A stretch of 64,000 nt of DNA, taken from Anisus vortex (taxonomy: Eukaryota; Mollusca; Gastropoda; Planorbidae). Position numbers and translations under genes: made by a program. The first letter of the stretch is position 1. Every line of letters begins with the position of its first letter. The notes beneath the pieces are model-generated. The model did not search any database. It was not told the origin of the DNA and saw only the letters and a list, made by a program, of their open reading frames with translations. Of the stretch, positions 57,926 to 64,000 are shown piece by piece. The stretch covers positions 9,441,026-9,505,025 of the forward strand of contig OX421499.1 in assembly GCA_949126835.1 (NCBI GenBank). Reading direction: 5' to 3'.

Positions 57926-59606
57926 AATTAAATGCAAAATAAGAAGCATTGAACACTTGATTCAGACCAAACGTTCACACATTACTGAAAGTCGATAGGC
58001 TAGTGAAAACATATTCATGTATGACTGATCTCTTTAAATTATGATCTGTTTACTTTTCACTTATATTTATATAGACTATATAGTGTTCTATTTTATATAT
58101 TATAATATTTGATACAGTTTTCAGGACAATAACATTTGAATGGCCTGTTGTATTTCATCAATTAATTACAACTTGAGCCAACAATATTCTAAAAACGAAT
58201 GTCTTACAACTATTGCTAAAAAGTATAGTTTCTAAACTGGATGGGCAGGGGAAACTAATTTTTATGTACCGTGTAGGCATTGGATGTGGGATGGAATATA
58301 TGAATATAGGTACCGTATAAGAAAAATGTACGGGTGCAAGAAGGGTAGAAAAATTACTTATTGTTTTGTCTGTATTCATAATATTAATATTAATATAGAT
58401 CTATTTGGATGAATCCAGAGATGAGACTAATTTCTCGAACTTCCTACAGACAGGTCTTATAACAGACACTTTATGAGACTTTATGTGTATGAGTCATCAC
58501 AATATCATTATCTCCCAACAATGATCTCACTCTCACACAATGTAGCCCACTGTATCCAAAGACCGTTACAATTACAATCAAATCAACCCAGCTGACCAAA
58601 CATACGGAGGCCAACCAGGATGACTCACCGCCATCAGCAGGACAAAGTCACTGTGACCTGATAATAGGGAGTGACAGTGGTATCATCAATCATCTACTTC
58701 TAATTTCTAATCAGCACGTAACATGAGATCGATTCGATACTCAAAACGATCAGTTGAACCGATTCAGAAAATGTGCTTTACTTTTAAAGTATCGAATACG
58801 TACGTTTTTCCACCTAGTACACATTAGATGTACACTACACATTAGATGTACACTGTACTATGGCTAATGACAGTATGACTAGTTTTTGTCAAGAGTAATA
58901 TTATTAATATACTAACTAAATATTGTTGTCAAGAGTAATATTATTAATATACTAACTAAATGTTTGCATTCAGCTATTCAAATGTTTGCATTCAGCTATT
59001 CAGGTTTGAAATGCTTTTTTAATGCTGTTTGTTTGTAAATAGAAAAAACTAGTTTCATCTTTTAATACTTTTAATTATTTTTTTTTTAATATACCAGTAG
59101 CCAAATGATTTTATATTTTAATGTACGGTACTGGACAATGAACGTTTATCAAAGATTTGTGGAATATTTAAAAAAACTCCAGAAATTAATGGTCTAGAAA
59201 GCTTTTGTTTAAATATTGTAAATTAAAATCTTGTTTTAATTTGTGAATGCAATGTTACTAAGATTGACCAAAGAACGTTTTAATATCAACAAGGCACAAA
59301 ATTAAAACAAATTTACAAACACAGATAAACAGTAAACAGCCAGAAAAATAAAACACACTATTACTATTAACTACTAATACCAACAAGACATCCATGTATA
59401 ATATTAACAAGTCCATATAGAAAAAGCAAGTTTTAATTTTTCTCATAATGACAAAAGTGTAAAAAGTTGTTCCTAGTAAATTCAGTTGATGTGGACACTT
59501 GGAATAAATGGTCTTAAAAAATGCACTATATGTTCTTACATTGAGTCACTAGATGTTCTTAGTTTTTTAATTGTGCCAAATGTCCCTGTAATTGCTAACT
59601 GACTGT
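57926..59606. other. Region downstream of tubulin B, no gene seen
   Basis: Holds the 3' UTR of tubulin B; an ATTAAA on the minus strand at 59279-59284 is a possible polyadenylation signal about 325 bp past the stop. Two short direct duplications occur at 58884-58960 (a GTCAAGAGTAATATTATTAA unit, twice) and 58961-59001 (a GTTTGCATTCAGCTATTCA unit, twice). Nothing else recognised. Confidence 0.5.
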
Positions 59607-62849
<3,243 letters not shown>

Positions 62850-63620
62850 ATGGACTGGACACCTACAATATGTATAACTGATTTTTCTGAAAATATACTC
62901 GATAAGACTATACATTTTAAAATTATCAGACTTGAGCAAAGCTTCTTTGTATGGGTTGGTTCTAAGCCTATATTATCTAATATGGCTGTAGCGATGCCGG
63001 CAACATATGTAAGTAGGTCATCGCACTAAGTACTGTAAAACATGTAAAAATAATATTTCATAATTAAAAATATAATATATATTTGAAATATACAACTTTT
63101 TTTTTTAATATTTGTAAATTGTATGTTTTGGATAACTCTTCTTCATTTATGCACTTAACTTTTATTACAAATAAAAAAAGATGCATATTTATTAATAAAA
63201 GTAAATAAATTATTGTAGACTCATTGTTGGCTTTTTTTTTCAGGACAATAAATGAAATGATTACAGTAAAAAAAATATTTTAAAAAATTTTCATCAATTA
63301 TTCATACACTATTTGCTGCTCTGCATTCATTGATAAGGGATCGTTAACACGATAAATGTGATATTAAAATAGTCAAAACAATATTGATTAAAATGGTTAT
63401 TAATAGTTCCGCATAGTTATGGATGCATGCATTTTGTAATTAACTGTCATATAGGCAATATAGGCCTATTATCAGTTGGAATGTAATTTCAGAAAATGCA
63501 TATCAAATGCTAAATAAATAATCATGTAACCTTTATTATTCCAGGGACCAATCCCCTCAGTTTCAACTCTTTTTGGAAGCAAACTGGAACAGATTTCTGA
63601 GTCTTTAGCAAAGAAACTAG
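62850..63620 (+). CDS. PSMG4: Proteasome assembly chaperone 4, exons 1-2 (partial)
   Basis: PSMG4 (PAC4) pairs with PSMG3 to help build the 20S proteasome alpha ring. Exon 1, 62850-63008, encodes 53 residues starting MDWTPTICITDFSEN and containing IRLEQSFFVWVGS and NMAVAM, the family's most conserved strands. It ends TAT|GTAAGT in phase 0. Exon 2, 63545-63620, follows a TTCCAG acceptor and reads GPIPSVSTLFGSKLEQISES, then LAKKL, ending at CTAG|GTGTGT in phase 1. The rest (about 45 residues) lies beyond the window. The start has a good context (AAAATGG) and fits the usual short N-terminus; an in-frame ATG at 62820 is less likely. Lies head to head with beta-tubulin B. Confidence 0.88.
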
Positions 63621-64000
63621 GTGTGTGCTAGTTAGAACATAAACACGTAGGCTACATTTTAAATACCGGTAAACCTTACAGTAATAAAAATACGCCATCA
63701 CCTATTACAGCCTACATTATAATATGTAGCATAAAGCAGGGGCGTTTTGTTGTGTAGACATTTTTTTTATACTTTAAAAAAAAGTGGGGATGGGACATGA
63801 GAGGTGTCGAGGCCTATATAATATTATATATACCAGATCTAGGGCCAATGCTTTGATTACCGTACACCGAATTAGGCCATCTCGCTCTGTAGGCTGTAGG
63901 CCTATATTTCTTACACTTATTTCTTATATGCTTACACCGTTACACGCGGTAACAAAAAAGTTTAAGAATATAATATATAGGCCTATACATAGGTAGGCTA

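Overview
The window is animal nuclear DNA: AT-rich, intron-rich and full of transposable elements. The five protein-coding loci I could reconstruct by splicing have bilaterian-type proteins and GT-AG introns. A mollusc, probably a gastropod, is my best guess from the repeat landscape (a tRNA-derived SINE with an ACTTT tail, a Gmr1-like Ty3 element), but that is inference and nothing in the window proves it.

Layout. (1) 1-9852, minus: the 5' part (seven exons, about 346 codons) of cytosolic alanyl-tRNA synthetase; the gene runs off the left edge. Its intron 6 holds a piggyBac element (about 113-3494) on the same strand, whose three-exon transposase gene is intact. Other introns carry an L2-like LINE relic, SINEs and a 22-bp minisatellite. 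(2) 9853-12599: AT-rich intergenic DNA. (3) 12600-52659, minus: a divergent beta-tubulin. Exons 2-6 lie at 12600-18311; the only matching first exon is at 52603-52659, which implies a 34-kb first intron. That intron holds a complete Ty3/Gypsy retrotransposon (21413-28772; 1171-bp LTRs with no difference that I could find, 5-bp target duplication, one 1434-codon gag-pol frame), several MITE families, an old LTR relic, a 1-kb TACTATG satellite and other tandem repeats. (4) 52660-59606: repeats only, including a SINE interrupted by a LINE and one hAT element nested in another. (5) 59607-62409, minus: a second, canonical beta-tubulin (five exons, 449 aa). (6) 62850 to the right edge, plus: the first two exons of proteasome assembly chaperone 4, divergently transcribed from the second tubulin across about 440 bp.

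The host genes are unrelated housekeeping functions: tRNA charging, microtubules and proteasome assembly. The two tubulins look like an old tandem duplication. The downstream copy keeps the EGEF axonemal tail motif; the upstream copy has lost it, gained an intron and acquired a long first intron full of elements.

The most unusual item is the retrotransposon: its integrase lies upstream of reverse transcriptase, the inverted pol order of Gmr1-type Ty3 elements. Also notable are a minisatellite that arose inside a hAT MITE, an intronic array with about 15 AAAGGTCA octamers, and a strong excess of the palindrome TAGGCCTA. All exon boundaries were worked out by hand from splice signals, phase and protein conservation; no search was run.
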